Under the pieces are notes generated by a model. The model did not search any database and was not told the DNA's origin. It saw only the letters and a list, made by a program, of their open reading frames with translations. Shown here piece by piece: positions 46,251 through 55,272 of a stretch of DNA of 64,000 nucleotides. Numbering within the stretch: position 1 is the first letter of the stretch; every line of letters starts with the position of its first letter. The position numbers and the translations under genes are program-made. Origin of the DNA: Altererythrobacter ishigakiensis (GTDB taxonomy: Bacteria > Pseudomonadota > Alphaproteobacteria > Sphingomonadales > Sphingomonadaceae); contig NZ_CP015963.1 of assembly GCF_001663155.1 (NCBI RefSeq), positions 2,256,001 to 2,320,000 of the forward strand. The letters run 5' to 3'.

Positions 46251-47209
46251 GCGGCTGCCTTTCGTGCTGGTGCCTCGCTGCGGACAGCATGGCGAAGTGT
46301 GGAGGAGCGTGCGCGTGGATTGCGCGCGATTTCAGCATCCGACGGACGGATTGCCTTTGAGATGTGCGTGAAGATCGCCGGTTGCGTGTCTGCCTCGGGC
46401 AAGTATCGCGAACCGCCCGAGCGGCCCGAAGCATCGCGCAGAAACCGCTTCACAATACGGTCTTCCAGACTGTGAAAGCTGACCACGGCCAGTTTTCCGC
46501 CGTTGCGCAACAATTGCTCCGCTGCAACCAACCCCTCACGCAGTTCATCAAGCTCGCCGTTCACATGGATGCGCACCGCCTGGAACGTGCGCGTCGCCGG
46601 ATCCTTTTTGTCCGAAGGCTTGTAACCCAGCGCCTTACGCACCACCCGCGCCAAATCGCCGGTAGTGGTAAGCGGACGTGCAGCTATGATTGCGCGCGCG
46701 ACCCTGCGCGATTGGCGTTCTTCGCCATATTCATAGAGCACGTCCGCTATCTGAGTGTCCGATGCTGCGTTGAGAAAATCGGCCGCGCTCTCGCCTTCCT
46801 GACTCATGCGCATGTCGAGCGGGCCATCTGCGGAGAAGGCAAAACCACGCTCTGCCTGATCCAGCTGCATTGAAGACACGCCGATATCCATGGCCACGCC
46901 ATCGACCTGTGCGACGCCAACTTCGGCGAGCGAAGCGACCATTTCGGAAAAGCACCGCGGATGGAGCACGAGACGCGGAGGGGTAATACGCGCCTCAGCC
47001 CATCCGCGGCCTTGCGCGATCGCATCCGGATCGCGGTCAAAGGCATGGACGGTTGCGCCGCAATCAAGCAGCGCACGGGTGTAGCCACCCGCACCGAATG
47101 TTGCATCGACGATCACGTCACCCGGCTGCGGATCAAGCGCAGCGATAACTTCGTCAAGAAGAACAGGAATGTGTGGAGCGTCATTTGCGCTGGATTTCTC
47201 GGAGGTCAC
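46247..47209 (-). CDS. rsmH: 16S rRNA m4C1402 methyltransferase RsmH (MraW)
   Basis: SAM-dependent enzyme that methylates N4 of C1402 in 16S rRNA. The 320-aa protein has [13 protein letters not shown] at the N-terminus, the SAM loop [43 protein letters not shown], and the C-terminal [13 protein letters not shown]. Translation starts at a GTG overlapping the mraZ stop (GTGA). Longer readings are inside mraZ. Confidence 0.97.
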   Translation of the reverse strand: MTSEKSSANDAPHIPVLLDEVIAALDPQPGDVIVDATFGAGGYTRALLDCGATVHAFDRDPDAIAQGRGWAEARITPPRLVLHPRCFSEMVASLAEVGVAQVDGVAMDIGVSSMQLDQAERGFAFSADGPLDMRMSQEGESAADFLNAASDTQIADVLYEYGEERQSRRVARAIIAARPLTTTGDLARVVRKALGYKPSDKKDPATRTFQAVRIHVNGELDELREGLVAAEQLLRNGGKLAVVSFHSLEDRIVKRFLRDASGRSGGSRYLPEADTQPAIFTHISKAIRPSDAEIARNPRARSSTLRHAVRSEAPARKAAA

Positions 47210-47697
47210 TTTTTGCCCCCCTTTGCCTTGGCTTCGGCGACGAGTGCCGCGCAGGCCGCTTTGGCCGCGGCCCAATCATCGCCCATGCGCGCAAGCTCGG
47301 CAGGGTTCCAGATCGTGAAGAAGCGTCCGCCACCCTGGAAATATAGCCCGTCCTTGATGTCCGCGAGTTCACGCAGAAAGTCCGGCATGATGAAGCGCCC
47401 ACTGTCGTCAAAGGACAGCTCGGAAAAACCGTTCAATTGCGAAGAGCGGGTCTCTCGATCAAAATCGCGCCCAAACTTGAACGCCATTTCCTCTTCACGG
47501 TCGAGCTGCTGCTCGAACTCTTCCTTGCGCGAAAGCCCGAAACCGACGAGACAATTCCACCGGTCATGCTTGGTCAGGCACAGCGTTTTGCCGCCCGAGG
47601 ACTCTTTCACGGCTTTCCGGAAGGCAGGAGGCAAGACAAAGCGGTTCTTATCGCCCGCGGGCGAAAAGGCCTGTCCACTATATCCTGCGAAAGACAC
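47206..47697 (-). CDS. mraZ: Transcriptional regulator MraZ
   Basis: First gene of the dcw cluster; a DNA-binding protein with two AbrB/SpoVT-like MraZ repeats that represses its own promoter in E. coli. The 163-aa protein has [16 protein letters not shown] in repeat 1 (about 15-30) and [15 protein letters not shown] in repeat 2 (about 95-110), each with the DxxGRxxxP-like pattern. The start is a GTG (VSFAGYSG) behind a GGAGAGGGA ribosome site; the reading 14 codons longer is unlikely. The tail KAKGGKK is basic. Confidence 0.93.
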   Translation of the reverse strand: MSFAGYSGQAFSPAGDKNRFVLPPAFRKAVKESSGGKTLCLTKHDRWNCLVGFGLSRKEEFEQQLDREEEMAFKFGRDFDRETRSSQLNGFSELSFDDSGRFIMPDFLRELADIKDGLYFQGGGRFFTIWNPAELARMGDDWAAAKAACAALVAEAKAKGGKK

Positions 47698-47797
47698 TTG
47701 TCCCTCTCCACCCTGAACCCTGTTCGGTGAAGGCCCCATCCCTCACCGAAATCAGACAGAGCTTCGCCCTCGCCGCCCGCGCGCAAACGCAAGCAGC

Positions 47798-47819
47798 GCG
47801 CTCTTCGATGCAAGAGCGC
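47798..47819 (-). other. Hairpin in the mraZ leader
   Basis: GCGCTCTT and AAGAGCGC form a perfect 8-bp stem with a 6-nt loop, about 100 nt before the mraZ start. No U-tract follows on either strand, so it is not a simple terminator. It may stabilise the dcw transcript. Confidence 0.4.
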
Positions 47820-47856
47820 AGCACGAAACCTCATGTCCGATGGAAAACGGTCATAT

Positions 47857-47904
47857 CGCGGGGAGCATGGGGATGGAAGGGGTTTTTGCGGGAAATTACG
47901 GGAT
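47857..47904. promoter_or_regulatory. Candidate MraZ operator: five GGG triplets at 10-bp spacing
   Basis: On the plus strand GGG occurs at 47860, 47870, 47880, 47890 and 47900, exactly 10 bp apart, each preceded by G or C. MraZ of E. coli binds direct TGGGN repeats with 5-nt spacers, the same 10-bp period. The array is about 160-200 nt upstream of mraZ. It reads GGG on the strand opposite to mraZ, which may be a lineage difference. The rest of the 370-nt gap (47698-48067) is AT-rich at its distal end (47908-47945) and holds no gene. Confidence 0.6.
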
Positions 47905-48067
47905 AAAGCTGTAAGTTATTGTTATAATTAATTTTATCTTACGCTTCATTTCGACCAAAGTCGCTCCGATTTGGTAGAAAATAGGGGCAATCCCCTGTTT
48001 TACCGTCCTATTTGAGCGCAGCGACTCGTTCTTGCGCCACTCTTCCCGTGAAATCCCCAGAACCGTC

Positions 48068-48877
48068 CTAATTGCTCACTTCGAACGCGACATCGAGCAG
48101 GTCAAGCAGCTGCTGCTGTGTCTCGCCAGTGGGCTCGAACATCTCAAGCACTGCGGCATCCGCCACAACCAAGACCTGTCCTTTTTCTACCTTGCACCGC
48201 GCCGCCAACCCTTCCCCCAGCACTTCGCAGGACCCGCGTGCGGCAAGCTGCTCCTCACTAAATCCATCGGCTTCATCGAGTATCAGAATGTCACCTGCAA
48301 GCTGGACCGGTAGCAAGCCGTCCCCATAGCTCGCCTCATGCAGATCAAACGGTTGCTGATCGAGATATTGCATCGCAAGTCCCCAGCGAAGGATGACCGG
48401 CGGAACCAGTCCGACCAGCGTGGGATGTCTGGGATCGCCGACCGGTACGGAGTATTGCCCGGTCAACATGGGATCGAGTAAATAGAGCAAACGCCCACCG
48501 CCGCGAACCCAGCTGTCCAATGCCTCATTATCTGCCGGACTGAGCCCGCGCGGCTGCGCCAAAAGCAAGCGATCAAACCCGTTTAGCGGACCAGATTCGC
48601 CATCAGCCGCGGCACTCAGGCTATCAAGCGGGACCAATTCATAGCGTCGTTCAATAACCGTCCGGACCCAAGGCTGTTCGCCCGCGCCGCCGACTATCGA
48701 CGCAATGTCCGCACCTTCAGGCCAATAGATCGGCAGGCTAGTCATCAAGGCTAGCGGATGGCGCTCAATTGGCGCTTCAGGATCGTCGGCGCGTGGCCAA
48801 AAGACGAACAACAGTACTGCGGCTGCCGCGACCAGCGCTACAATCGCGATTTTACTGTGCTGGCGAATTGGTGACAT
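48068..48877 (-). CDS. Membrane-anchored DUF4350/Gldg-like protein
   Basis: A 269-aa protein with one N-terminal membrane helix (KIAIVALVAAAAVLLFVFW, about 9-27) and an extracytoplasmic domain. The pattern NGFDRLLLAQPRGLSPADNEALDSWVRGGGRLLYLLDPM looks like the DUF4350 or ABC-transporter-associated (Gldg-like) fold, in which such a loop follows a glutamine-amidotransferase-like topology. No catalytic residue is evident. The gene overlaps the upstream gene by 26 nt, so the two are coupled. The family call is tentative; the function is unknown. Confidence 0.75.
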   Translation of the reverse strand: MSPIRQHSKIAIVALVAAAAVLLFVFWPRADDPEAPIERHPLALMTSLPIYWPEGADIASIVGGAGEQPWVRTVIERRYELVPLDSLSAAADGESGPLNGFDRLLLAQPRGLSPADNEALDSWVRGGGRLLYLLDPMLTGQYSVPVGDPRHPTLVGLVPPVILRWGLAMQYLDQQPFDLHEASYGDGLLPVQLAGDILILDEADGFSEEQLAARGSCEVLGEGLAARCKVEKGQVLVVADAAVLEMFEPTGETQQQLLDLLDVAFEVSN

Positions 48878-49232
48878 CGCTCTGCTCTTCTTCGAGCAAG
48901 GGATCGGTTTCCGGCGTGACTACCGGCTCTACCGGAAGGTCGGGCACGACGCCCGCATCAGCCAATGGGTCACGCTGCGCAGGAGCCGCGACCGGCTCCG
49001 TTGTTGGCGCAGCGTCAGGCACCGCCGCTTGTTCGGTGACGCGCGCGCGATCCTGAATGATGTTGGCGAGGCCGACTAGCAAGATCATCGCAGCAATTCC
49101 GGACAATCCCACTTGCAAGCGTTGCGTTGCTTCGGCCCGCGAACCGCCAAGCGGGCCTGCGCGATCCGCGTCTTTCAGCGGATCGGATAAGCCGCGCAAT
49201 CGCGGGAGCTTGAAGATTTCGGGCCTTTCCAT
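48852..49232 (-). CDS. Single-pass membrane protein with acidic Pro-rich tail, unknown function
   Basis: A 126-aa protein: a cytoplasmic N-terminus with FKLPRLRGLSDPLKDADRAG, one transmembrane helix at about 43-60 (LSGIAAMILLVGLANII) and a periplasmic tail rich in Ala, Pro, Glu and Asp. No family recognised. Overlap of 26 nt with the DUF4350-like gene downstream suggests that the two products act together in the membrane. It starts 33 nt after the cysK-type gene. Confidence 0.72.
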   Translation of the reverse strand: MERPEIFKLPRLRGLSDPLKDADRAGPLGGSRAEATQRLQVGLSGIAAMILLVGLANIIQDRARVTEQAAVPDAAPTTEPVAAPAQRDPLADAGVVPDLPVEPVVTPETDPLLEEEQSDVTNSPAQ

Positions 49233-49264
49233 TGTGCGTAAGGCTACTGCCTATCACTCTGCAG

Positions 49265-50278
49265 TCAATCGGCTTCGAGCCAATCGAATACCGGCAAGTC
49301 TTTCGAACGCAGCCAATCGGCATTGTAGAGCGTCGACAAATAGCGGAAGCCTGTATCGCATAGGATAGTCGCCACGCGTGCATTCTGGCGCCCTTCAGCC
49401 ACCAGCTTCTTACCGAGCTCGACCGCACCGGCAACGTTGATGCCTGATGAAAGGCCAAGGCACAGCCCCTCTTCCCGAAGCATCTGCGCGACCCACTTCA
49501 GTCCCTCCTGATCGGAGATGCGAAACTGATCATCGATCGGTGCGCCTTCCAGGTTAGCAGTGATCCGCCCCTGGCCGATTCCCTCGGCGACAGAAGATCC
49601 CTCTGCCTTAAGCTCACCATGCGCGAAATAGTTGTACAGCGCCGCACCGTGCGGATCGGTGAGCGCAATTCGCACATTTTCGTCCAGCGCTTTCAGCCCC
49701 ATTCCAACACCGGCAATCGTGCCACCAGTACCCGCGGCGCAGGTAAACCCATCGATCTTCCCGCCCAACTGTTCCCACAGTTCTGGCGCGGTGCCTTCGA
49801 TATGGGCTTTGCGATTGGCTGTGTTGTCAAATTGGCCTGCCCAGATTGCGCCATCCATTTCCTCTGCCATGCGGCGCGAAACGTGCTGGAAATGATTGGG
49901 ATCGGCATATTTGGTTGGCGGGACAAGCACCAACTCTGCGCCCAACGCGCGCAGCGTGTCCATTTTTTCCTTGGACTGATTGTCCGGCATGACGATGATC
50001 GTCTTGTAGCCCAGAGCATTGGCCACCAGCGCAATCCCGATACCGGTGTTACCGGCCGTACCTTCAATGACTGTTCCGCCGGGCTTCAGGTCTCCGCGCG
50101 CTTCTGCGTCGCGGATCATGTAGAGCGCTGCCCGATCCTTAACCGAAGAACCGGGGTTCGCGAATTCGCATTTGCCGTAGATCTCGCAACCAGCTGTCTC
50201 GCTAGCTCCTTTGAGCAGGACAAGCGGCGTGTTACCGATCAGTTCGAGCGTCGAGCCAAATGGCTGAGTGATATTCAT
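49265..50278 (-). CDS. cysK: Cysteine synthase A-type PLP enzyme
   Basis: A 337-aa O-acetylserine sulfhydrylase-type enzyme that makes cysteine from O-acetylserine and sulfide, the product of the CysI pathway in this window. It has GNTPLVLLK at 16-24, the PLP lysine Lys47 in NPGSSVKDRA, the TAGNTG loop at about 82-87, the GTGGTIAGVG phosphate loop and the GLSSGINVAGA segment. The ATG giving MNITQPFGST is chosen. Some paralogues of this family make other amino acids, so the exact substrate is slightly uncertain. Confidence 0.9.
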   Translation of the reverse strand: MNITQPFGSTLELIGNTPLVLLKGASETAGCEIYGKCEFANPGSSVKDRAALYMIRDAEARGDLKPGGTVIEGTAGNTGIGIALVANALGYKTIIVMPDNQSKEKMDTLRALGAELVLVPPTKYADPNHFQHVSRRMAEEMDGAIWAGQFDNTANRKAHIEGTAPELWEQLGGKIDGFTCAAGTGGTIAGVGMGLKALDENVRIALTDPHGAALYNYFAHGELKAEGSSVAEGIGQGRITANLEGAPIDDQFRISDQEGLKWVAQMLREEGLCLGLSSGINVAGAVELGKKLVAEGRQNARVATILCDTGFRYLSTLYNADWLRSKDLPVFDWLEAD

Positions 50279-50320
50279 GCTGGAGGAAATAGGCTGTCCC
50301 GGCCTGTCCCGCAATGAAGA

Positions 50321-50638
50321 TCAATCTTCAGGTGCGATAGTTACCTTGAGGCCGTCCAGATCCGCAGTGAACGGGATCTGACATGACAGGCGCGAAGTTT
50401 CATTGCGGTGATCCGAGCTTTCCAGCAGATCATCTTCGTCTTCGCTCATCGCCGGCAGCTTGTCCATCGACCCTTCGTCGACATGGACATGGCAGGTCGC
50501 GCAAGAGCAGCAACCGCCGCACAGGGCAAGCAATTCGTCAAATCCGTTGTCACGGATCGCTTCCATAACGGTCAGGCCGTCTTCGACATCGATTGTCGAT
50601 TCTTCACCATCGCGATTGACGACTGTCAGCTTCGGCAT
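50321..50638 (-). CDS. [2Fe-2S] ferredoxin, adrenodoxin type
   Basis: A 105-aa electron carrier. The four ligands are Cys40, Cys46, Cys49 (C-x5-C-x2-C in [17 protein letters not shown]) and Cys86 (RLSCQI), the adrenodoxin/putidaredoxin spacing. [13 protein letters not shown] is the usual acidic partner-binding helix. Adrenodoxin-type ferredoxins serve P450 or Fe-S assembly; no P450 or isc gene is close. The ATG giving [12 protein letters not shown] has an upstream GGAAG. It lies 42 nt before the cysK-type gene. Confidence 0.94.
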   Translation of the reverse strand: MPKLTVVNRDGEESTIDVEDGLTVMEAIRDNGFDELLALCGGCCSCATCHVHVDEGSMDKLPAMSEDEDDLLESSDHRNETSRLSCQIPFTADLDGLKVTIAPED

Positions 50639-50747
50639 CTTTGCATCTTCCTTTTTGCGGTGGGCAATCAGCGGAGGGAGCCCTAAATACACTTCGAGCG
50701 GGCTGCTAAGCAGGTGTGGCCTGATTTGCAAGCTAGGGGAATAGTTA

Positions 50748-51365
50748 GTGGGCCTGAGCGCTGAAAAAATAAGAGCCGGTCTGGATGCTGTCGCGAGCAA
50801 TGACAAGCGCGTCGCCGGCGTGCTTGAACGCGTGGGTTATCCGGAACCGCGCATCCGCGATACAGGTTATAAGACTTTGCTGCGTACCATAGTAGGCCAG
50901 CAGGTCTCAGTCGCCGCAGCGTCATCTATGTGGAACAAGCTGGAGACCGAGCTTGGACCCGACTTCAAGCCCACTTGCATTCTTGAACGCGACTTCGACA
51001 CGCTACGTGCCTGTGGCCTGTCGCGCCAGAAACAGGGCTATGCACGGAGCCTGTGCGAACTCGTTGCTGCAGGCGAGCTGGACTTCGACAATCTGCCCGC
51101 AGATGACGAAGAGGCGATTGAAGAACTCACCCGCATCAAGGGGATCGGGCGATGGTCAGCCGAGATCTATCTGCTGTTCGCTGAAGGCCGCCCCGATATC
51201 TGGCCCGCTGGAGATTTGGCAGTACAGGAAGGCATCAAGCGCCTGCTCGAGCTGCCAGAGCGTCCCAAGGAAAAGCCGACCCGCGAACTGGCCGAACAAT
51301 GGAGCCCGCATCGCGGGGCAATGGCGATCTTCACCTGGCACTTCTACGCCAATCCGGCGTTGTAA
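50748..51365 (+). CDS. DNA-3-methyladenine glycosylase II (AlkA-like HhH-GPD)
   Basis: A 205-aa base-excision glycosylase that removes alkylated purines. The HhH-GPD fold is visible: [18 protein letters not shown] (about 48-65), the helix-hairpin-helix [17 protein letters not shown] (128-143) and the catalytic Asp156 in [10 protein letters not shown]. It starts with a GTG behind AGGGGA. It is shorter than E. coli AlkA because it lacks the N-terminal domain, as many bacterial AlkA-like enzymes do. Divergent from the ferredoxin gene; single-gene unit. Confidence 0.93.
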   Translation: MGLSAEKIRAGLDAVASNDKRVAGVLERVGYPEPRIRDTGYKTLLRTIVGQQVSVAAASSMWNKLETELGPDFKPTCILERDFDTLRACGLSRQKQGYARSLCELVAAGELDFDNLPADDEEAIEELTRIKGIGRWSAEIYLLFAEGRPDIWPAGDLAVQEGIKRLLELPERPKEKPTRELAEQWSPHRGAMAIFTWHFYANPAL

Positions 51366-51437
51366 GCTGAAGCTTGAAACACACGCTGCTACGTGTATTG
51401 ACTAAATAATACACCTTGATTCTGAAAGTTCCTCCAC

Positions 51438-53396
51438 ATGCCAGCTTTTGACACTTTCCCTCTAATCCCGCGCGATGATCTGTTCGGCAATCCGACCCGC
51501 GCAGCGGGCAAGATCAGCCCGGATGGCAAGTGGCTCAGCTGGCTCGCGCCCAAGGACGGCGTACTCAATATCTGGATGGCTCCGGTCGCAAATCCCGATG
51601 ATGCGAAGGCGATGACCAATGCCGAGGATCGCCCGATCCGTCAGTATATGTGGGCACCCGATTCGAAGAGCCTGCTCTATATTCAGGACAAGGGTGGTGA
51701 TGAGAACTTCCTGCTTTACGGCGTTGATATCGCCAGCGGGAAGGAAACCACGCTCACCCCGTTCGAGAACACCCGGGTCGACATTGTTGGCGGATCAGAG
51801 AGCATTCGTGACAAGATCCTGATCGGGCTCAACAACCGCGATCCGCAGTTCCACGATGTGCACTTGCTGAATCTGAATACGGGCGAGTTGACCCTGGTGA
51901 TCGAGAATAACAGCTATGCCGGGTTTATGGCGGACGACACGCTGACGGTGCGTATGGCGCTGCGCCAGAACGAAGCCGGCGGCACAGATTATTTCCGTGT
52001 GGTTGATAACAAGGTGGAGGATCAGCCCTTCACTTCAACAGAAATGGAAGACTCGCTCACGACCAATCCGGCGGGCTACACCAACGACGGTTCGATCCTG
52101 TATTGGCTGGATAGCCGCGGGCGGAACACTGCTGCGCTCTATGCAGAGGATGTTGCGAGCGGCGAGCGGACATTGATCGCGGAAGATGACAAAGCCGACA
52201 TTGGCGGAACGATCCGCGATCGCGAAACCGGCGAAGTCCAGGCCTATTCGGTGAACTACCTAAAGACCGAATGGACCGCGATTGATGCTCATCTTGGTGC
52301 GTCGCTCGAATGGCTCGGCACACAGCTTGATGGTGAGTATGGGATTTCCAGCCGCACCGATGATGATCGCACGTGGATTGTCTGGAACGATCCGCTAACC
52401 GCGCCAATTGCGACGTATATCTACGATCGGGATGCGGCAACGCTGACGCCATTCTACGTCACGCGACCGGAGCTTGAAGGTGCGCCGCTGCAACCGATGC
52501 ATCCAGTCGAAATCACCGCGCGGGATGGCCTGACACTTCCGTGCTATCTGACCCTCCCTGTGGGCGCCAACACGGATGGAAGCGCGAACCCGGACATGCC
52601 TTCGCCAATGGTCCTGTTGGTCCATGGCGGCCCATGGGCACGCGATGATTATGGATTTGTCAGCACGGTGCAATGGCTCGCGAACCGTGGTTACGCCGTA
52701 CTGCAAGTCAATTTCCGTGGCTCTACCGGTTTCGGCAAAGACTTCCTCAATGCGGCGAACAAGCAATGGGGCCTCGCCATGCATGACGACCTGATCGACG
52801 CGGTCGAATGGGCGATTGATCAAGGCATAACCGCAGCGGACAAAGTCGCCATCATGGGAGGCTCATACGGAGGGTATGCGACGCTCGCTGGCCTGACATT
52901 CACGCCAGAGGTTTTCGCCTGCGGCGTTGATATTGTCGGGCCATCAAACCTTGAGACGCTGCTTGCCACCATCCCGCCCTATTGGGCACCGATGGTGAAA
53001 ATCTTTCATGAGCGGATGGGCAATCCGGACAGTGAAGAGGGGCTCGCGCTGCTCAAAGCCGCAAGCCCGCTCTACAAGGCTGACCAGATCAGCAAGCCGC
53101 TTCTTATCCTGCAAGGCGCAAATGATCCGCGCGTGAAGCAATCGGAAAGCGATCAGATCGTTGGCGCCATGAAGGATGCCGGCGTGCCGGTGACGTATGT
53201 ACTCTACCCGGATGAAGGGCACGGGTTTGCCAAGCCCAATAACAACATCGCCTACACCGCGATTGCCGAGAATTTTCTCGCTTCGGTTCTTGGCGGGCGT
53301 AGCGAACCGATCGGGGACACCGTGAAAGCGTCGACTGCCGAAATTCTGGAAGGCGTTGAGCATGTCGCTGGATTGGCAGATGCGCTGGCCGATTAG
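51438..53396 (+). CDS. S9 family prolyl oligopeptidase-like peptidase
   Basis: A 652-aa serine peptidase of the dipeptidyl aminopeptidase/acylaminoacyl-peptidase type. Residues 1-380 are a beta-propeller (repeats such as SPDGKWLSWLAPKDG), and the C-terminal alpha/beta-hydrolase domain has the triad Ser476 (GGSYGGYA), Asp563 (GANDPRVK) and His595 (DEGHGF). The oxyanion segment is LVHGGPWARDDYGF. No signal peptide is visible, so it should be cytoplasmic and degrade small peptides. Single gene; the next gene is 87 nt away. Confidence 0.94.
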   Translation: MPAFDTFPLIPRDDLFGNPTRAAGKISPDGKWLSWLAPKDGVLNIWMAPVANPDDAKAMTNAEDRPIRQYMWAPDSKSLLYIQDKGGDENFLLYGVDIASGKETTLTPFENTRVDIVGGSESIRDKILIGLNNRDPQFHDVHLLNLNTGELTLVIENNSYAGFMADDTLTVRMALRQNEAGGTDYFRVVDNKVEDQPFTSTEMEDSLTTNPAGYTNDGSILYWLDSRGRNTAALYAEDVASGERTLIAEDDKADIGGTIRDRETGEVQAYSVNYLKTEWTAIDAHLGASLEWLGTQLDGEYGISSRTDDDRTWIVWNDPLTAPIATYIYDRDAATLTPFYVTRPELEGAPLQPMHPVEITARDGLTLPCYLTLPVGANTDGSANPDMPSPMVLLVHGGPWARDDYGFVSTVQWLANRGYAVLQVNFRGSTGFGKDFLNAANKQWGLAMHDDLIDAVEWAIDQGITAADKVAIMGGSYGGYATLAGLTFTPEVFACGVDIVGPSNLETLLATIPPYWAPMVKIFHERMGNPDSEEGLALLKAASPLYKADQISKPLLILQGANDPRVKQSESDQIVGAMKDAGVPVTYVLYPDEGHGFAKPNNNIAYTAIAENFLASVLGGRSEPIGDTVKASTAEILEGVEHVAGLADALAD

Positions 53397-53483
53397 CCGA
53401 GCCTATCAACAGTGATGTAAATAGCTGACAAACAGGTTTCAGCGAGCTACCTGTCCTGCAACACACGGGTTGGGAGAGTTACG

Positions 53484-54296
53484 TTGAGCGATCGTAAAAG
53501 CATTTTCATCACTGGCGGCGGATCAGGAATCGGGCGGGAAGTCGCGATCTATTTTGCCAAGCGTGGCTGGTTTGTCGGTATCGCGGACATCAGCGACGAA
53601 GGAATGCAAGACACGCTGGGCCTGATCGAAGGCGGGTTCAAATATGCACATAAACTCGACGTGCGCGATCGCGCGGCATGGGACGAAGCGTTGAATGCGT
53701 TTTCCACGGCAGCCGGGGGCCGGATCGATGTCGTGTTCAACAATGCCGGCATCGGCCACGGCGGTCCGATCATCGAGCAACCGACGAACGAAGTCGAAGC
53801 CCTGCTGGATGTGAATCTGAAGGGCGTGATTTACGGTGCCCAAGCTGCGCACCCGCATCTGAAGAAAACCGCCCCTGGCTCGGCGCTGATCAACACCGCT
53901 AGCCTTGCCGGAATCATCGGTGCGCCCAATCTGTCTGTCTACTGCGCCACCAAATGGGCTGTGCGCGGACTCACCAACAGTCTCGACGCAGAATGGGCGG
54001 AAGACGGTATCAAGGTTGCCTCTTTGTGCCCCGGTTTCATCGACACGCCGATCATCGAACAGACCGCAGAGGGCACCAATCAATCAGTCAAAGAACAGCT
54101 GGTTGATGCGGGGGTAGAAGTGAACCCGGTATCCATCGTTCCCGAAGTGGTGTGGAACGCGGTGCATGGCGACAAGCTGGATTACACCGTGGGAAAGATG
54201 GCCAAGCGCCTGCTGTTCCTGTCGCGCTGGATGCCCGGCAAAGTACGCAAGGAAATGCGCAATCAGGGCATCGGCACCGAGGATATCGCTACATAA
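53484..54296 (+). CDS. Short-chain dehydrogenase/reductase
   Basis: A 270-aa classical SDR. Cofactor loop TGGGSGIGREVA (10-21), NNAGIG (about 90-95), and the Ser-Tyr-Lys triad in NTASLAGIIG and YCATKWAVRG. The Asp at the end of beta-2 (IADISDEG) favours NAD over NADP. The substrate is unknown. It starts with TTG behind GGGAGAG, spaced 5 nt; no nearby ATG gives a full Rossmann fold. It stands apart from its neighbours. Confidence 0.92.
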   Translation: MSDRKSIFITGGGSGIGREVAIYFAKRGWFVGIADISDEGMQDTLGLIEGGFKYAHKLDVRDRAAWDEALNAFSTAAGGRIDVVFNNAGIGHGGPIIEQPTNEVEALLDVNLKGVIYGAQAAHPHLKKTAPGSALINTASLAGIIGAPNLSVYCATKWAVRGLTNSLDAEWAEDGIKVASLCPGFIDTPIIEQTAEGTNQSVKEQLVDAGVEVNPVSIVPEVVWNAVHGDKLDYTVGKMAKRLLFLSRWMPGKVRKEMRNQGIGTEDIAT

Positions 54297-54351
54297 GAAC
54301 CCGGAAACGGTCGTGTTAGCGAGGAAATCGCACGCCGGATGGCGTGCGGAG

Positions 54352-54645
54352 CTACAAAAGAGCGTCGATGGCGGCGGCCATCACGGCATCACGTTCGGAA
54401 AGCCCGCCTGCGTCGTGTGTGGTGAGCGTGATTTCGACACGGTTGTAGACATTGAACCATTCTGGGTGGTGATCGTGGCTCTCCGCCAGCAACGCTACCC
54501 GGTTCATGAAGCCCCAGGCTTCGCTGAAATCGCCAAACTGGAACTTGCGCTCAATCGCCTTGCCTTCGCGCGCAATCGACCACTCTGGATGCGCGGTAAG
54601 CAGCGTGTCGCATTCGGCATCGGTAAGTTGGGGGACTGACATCAT
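54352..54645 (-). CDS. phhB: 4a-hydroxytetrahydrobiopterin dehydratase
   Basis: A 97-aa pterin-4a-carbinolamine dehydratase that recycles the pterin cofactor of phenylalanine hydroxylase. The conserved [30 protein letters not shown] core with its histidines (about 53-82) fits the family. No phenylalanine hydroxylase is in the window. The start is one of two tandem ATGs. It is flanked by plus-strand genes and forms its own unit. Confidence 0.93.
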   Translation of the reverse strand: MMSVPQLTDAECDTLLTAHPEWSIAREGKAIERKFQFGDFSEAWGFMNRVALLAESHDHHPEWFNVYNRVEITLTTHDAGGLSERDAVMAAAIDALL

Positions 54646-54690
54646 GCATCTCCTTGTTACGGAACACCCTTTCGCCTAACCCTGCGTTCC

Positions 54691-55272
54691 ATGCAAGCGC
54701 GCCTCACTGCCACTGACCTTGCCTGCCGCCGCGGCGAGCGACTGCTGTTTCGCGGGCTGTCGCTGGATTTGGCGAGTGGCGATGTACTGCACATCACGGG
54801 TGAGAATGGCACGGGCAAAACCAGTCTGCTGCGCATTCTAGCTGGCCTGCGCAACCCATATTCCGGCGAGGTATCACACGAAGGCGCAATCGGCATGCTC
54901 GACGAGCGGCCGGCGCTTGATCCGGATCAACCGCTCAGCGAAGCTTTGCGTTTTTGGCAGCAAGTTGATGGGTGCGCCGACTCCTTCGAAGCGGTTTCCG
55001 CAATGGAACTGGACGCGCTTTTGGAAGTGCCCGTCCGCTATCTTTCGACCGGGCAGCGCAAGCGCGCGGCGATGGCCCGGCTGCTTTGTCAGGATGCACC
55101 GATCTGGCTGCTGGATGAGCCGCTGAGCGGGCTCGATGATCGCTCGCAAGCGCGCATTGCTGAAACTGTCAGCGCGCATGCCGCAACGGGCGGCATCGTG
55201 GTTCTCGCTTCGCACCAGCCGATTGCGGTCGAACGGCTGAGCGTCTTCGCGCTTGCGGAGTATGTCGTGTGA
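54691..55272 (+). CDS. ccmA: Heme exporter ATP-binding protein CcmA
   Basis: ATPase of the CcmABCD system that releases holo-CcmE for cytochrome c maturation. The 193-aa protein has Walker A GENGTGKT (37-44), the signature LSTGQRKRAAMARLL (about 118-132) and Walker B IWLLDEPLSGLD (about 137-148). The stop overlaps the ccmB GTG (GTGA). ccmC, D, E, F are not present here, so the pair is separated from the rest of the system, as is common in sphingomonads. Confidence 0.94.
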   Translation: MQARLTATDLACRRGERLLFRGLSLDLASGDVLHITGENGTGKTSLLRILAGLRNPYSGEVSHEGAIGMLDERPALDPDQPLSEALRFWQQVDGCADSFEAVSAMELDALLEVPVRYLSTGQRKRAAMARLLCQDAPIWLLDEPLSGLDDRSQARIAETVSAHAATGGIVVLASHQPIAVERLSVFALAEYVV

